Below are positions 63,146-64,000 of a DNA stretch of 64,000 nucleotides, piece by piece (position 1 is the stretch's first letter; every line of letters begins with the position of its first letter). The stretch lies in the NCBI RefSeq assembly GCF_013402795.1, contig NZ_CP058595.1, positions 1,151,501 through 1,215,500 on the forward strand. Reading direction: 5' to 3'. Position numbers and translations under genes: made by a program. A model generated the notes under the pieces. The model did not search any database and was not told where the DNA came from. It saw only the letters and a list, made by a program, of their open reading frames with translations. Source of the stretch: Costertonia aggregata. Lineage in GTDB: Bacteria > Bacteroidota > Bacteroidia > Flavobacteriales > Flavobacteriaceae.

Positions 63146-64000
63146 ATGCTACAGTTACAGGCCATTCGAGCTAACCAAGAAGAGATTACAGAGGCTCTAC
63201 AAAAGCGGAATATAGATGCCGCTCCCCTGTTGGAAAATGTGCTACGATTGGACGAAAAACGTCGTGCCACCCAAACCCAACTGGATAATACCTTGGCCGA
63301 ATCCAACACGCTTTCTAAAGAAATCGGGGTGCTTTTCAAAAGCGGTAAAGCACAGGAGGCCAATGCGCTCAAAGAAAAGACAGGGCAGCTAAAGGAGGAC
63401 TCCAAAAAACTTGGGGAAACATTGCAAGCGGTCGCCGAAGAACTGCAGGGCCTGCTATATCAAATCCCTAATGTGCCCCACCCATCAGTACCTATGGGAA
63501 ATACCGATGAAGACAATGAGGAAATTTTCAAAGAAGGGGAAATCCCTGTATTGAATACCGATGCCCTGCCCCATTGGGAACTGGCAAAAAAGTACGATAT
63601 CATCGATTTTGAATTGGGTGTTAAGGTAACCGGTGCAGGATTCCCTGTTTACAAAGGCAAAGGAGCTAAATTGCAACGTGCCCTAATTTCTTACTTTTTG
63701 GATAAAAATACCGATGCCGGATATACCGAGATACAAGTACCGCATTTGATTAACGAAACATCAGGATATGGTACGGGGCAGTTGCCCGATAAAGAAGGCC
63801 AAATGTATCATATTGGCACAGACGACCTCTATTTGATTCCCACAGCGGAAGTTCCGGTCACAAATTTGTTCAGGGACGAAATTTTGATGCAAAATGATTT
63901 CCCTAAATGTTTTACTGCCTATACCCCCTGCTTTAGAAGGGAAGCGGGCAGCTATGGCGCACACGTTCGTGGACTGAACCGTTTGCATCAATTCGATAAA
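63146..64000 (+). CDS. serS: Seryl-tRNA synthetase, 5' part (cut by window edge)
   Basis: ATG 63146 opens a frame that runs to the last base (285 codons). It begins MLQLQAIRANQEEI, has the long antiparallel coiled-coil arm (about 25-110), and the class II motif region (GYTEIQVPHLINETS, TAEVPVTNLFRDE, CFRREAGSYGAHVRGLNRLHQFDK). It charges tRNA-Ser. The C-terminal third is outside the window. Confidence 0.93.
   Translation, partial: MLQLQAIRANQEEITEALQKRNIDAAPLLENVLRLDEKRRATQTQLDNTLAESNTLSKEIGVLFKSGKAQEANALKEKTGQLKEDSKKLGETLQAVAEELQGLLYQIPNVPHPSVPMGNTDEDNEEIFKEGEIPVLNTDALPHWELAKKYDIIDFELGVKVTGAGFPVYKGKGAKLQRALISYFLDKNTDAGYTEIQVPHLINETSGYGTGQLPDKEGQMYHIGTDDLYLIPTAEVPVTNLFRDEILMQNDFPKCFTAYTPCFRREAGSYGAHVRGLNRLHQFDK

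Overview
The window looks like a Bacteroidota chromosome, most likely Flavobacteriaceae. The evidence is promoter boxes of the TAnnTTTG type, weak Shine-Dalgarno signals, a secreted protease with a type IX secretion sorting tail, CTnDOT-style tra genes, and a run of core genes (prs, rplY, pth, ribF, serS) with typical flavobacterial sequences. About 1-53.6 kb reads as an integrative conjugative element (ICE) whose left end and integrase lie outside the window. About 53.65-64 kb is core chromosome.

Region by region. (1) 0.4-25.9 kb is a large copper, silver and divalent-metal island. It holds two RND efflux systems (a CusA-type pump with TolC and a metal-domain adaptor; a CzcA-type pump fused to its own TolC domain with a lipoprotein adaptor), a multicopper oxidase fused to a CopB-like barrel, a Cu(I) P-type ATPase, a Zn/Cd-type P-type ATPase, a CDF-like carrier, a Fur-family and an AraC-family regulator, and many small periplasmic metal proteins (DUF3347, DUF2911, DUF305, PepSY, haem-binding, HYC_CC_PP, DUF6660). 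(2) 25.9-30.5 kb holds an asparaginase-like half protein, a membrane LuxR-type regulator, an RteC-type regulator surrounded by CCGTA/TACGG palindromes, an excisionase-like HTH protein, and a DnaD-like plus DnaC-like replication pair. (3) 30.5-31.7 kb is a reverse-strand mercury module (ArsR, MerTP, GDCCVxC protein) with a clear promoter and operator. (4) 31.9-40 kb is the conjugation operon: an amidase, then traE, F, G, I, J, K, M and N and a small lipoprotein. (5) 40-44.4 kb is cargo between traN and the coupling protein: an AlbA_2/HATPase protein with a 12-bp coding repeat, and a 951-residue PHP plus SMC-like ATPase of the kind suspected in defence. (6) 44.4-53.3 kb is the reverse-strand mobilisation and maintenance end: coupling protein, relaxase, BfmA/BtgA protein, an oriT-like region, a JAB/RadC protein, SSB, a roughly 700-bp hairpin-rich non-coding region, an unrecognised protein with a PD-(D/E)XK nuclease signature, and an orphan ParB. 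(7) An intact tRNA-Leu(CAA), whose 3' end faces the element, and a truncated second tRNA-Leu mark the likely insertion site.

The most interesting signals are the hairpin-rich region beside the putative nuclease (49.1-51.4 kb); a palindrome CGCTTTCGCGAAAGCG repeated inside element genes and not seen in the core genes; matched covarying hairpins in front of traM and traN; the operator network around rteC; and four 33-bp tandem repeats inside the DnaD-like gene. All functional statements are by recognition of families and motifs; no database search was run.
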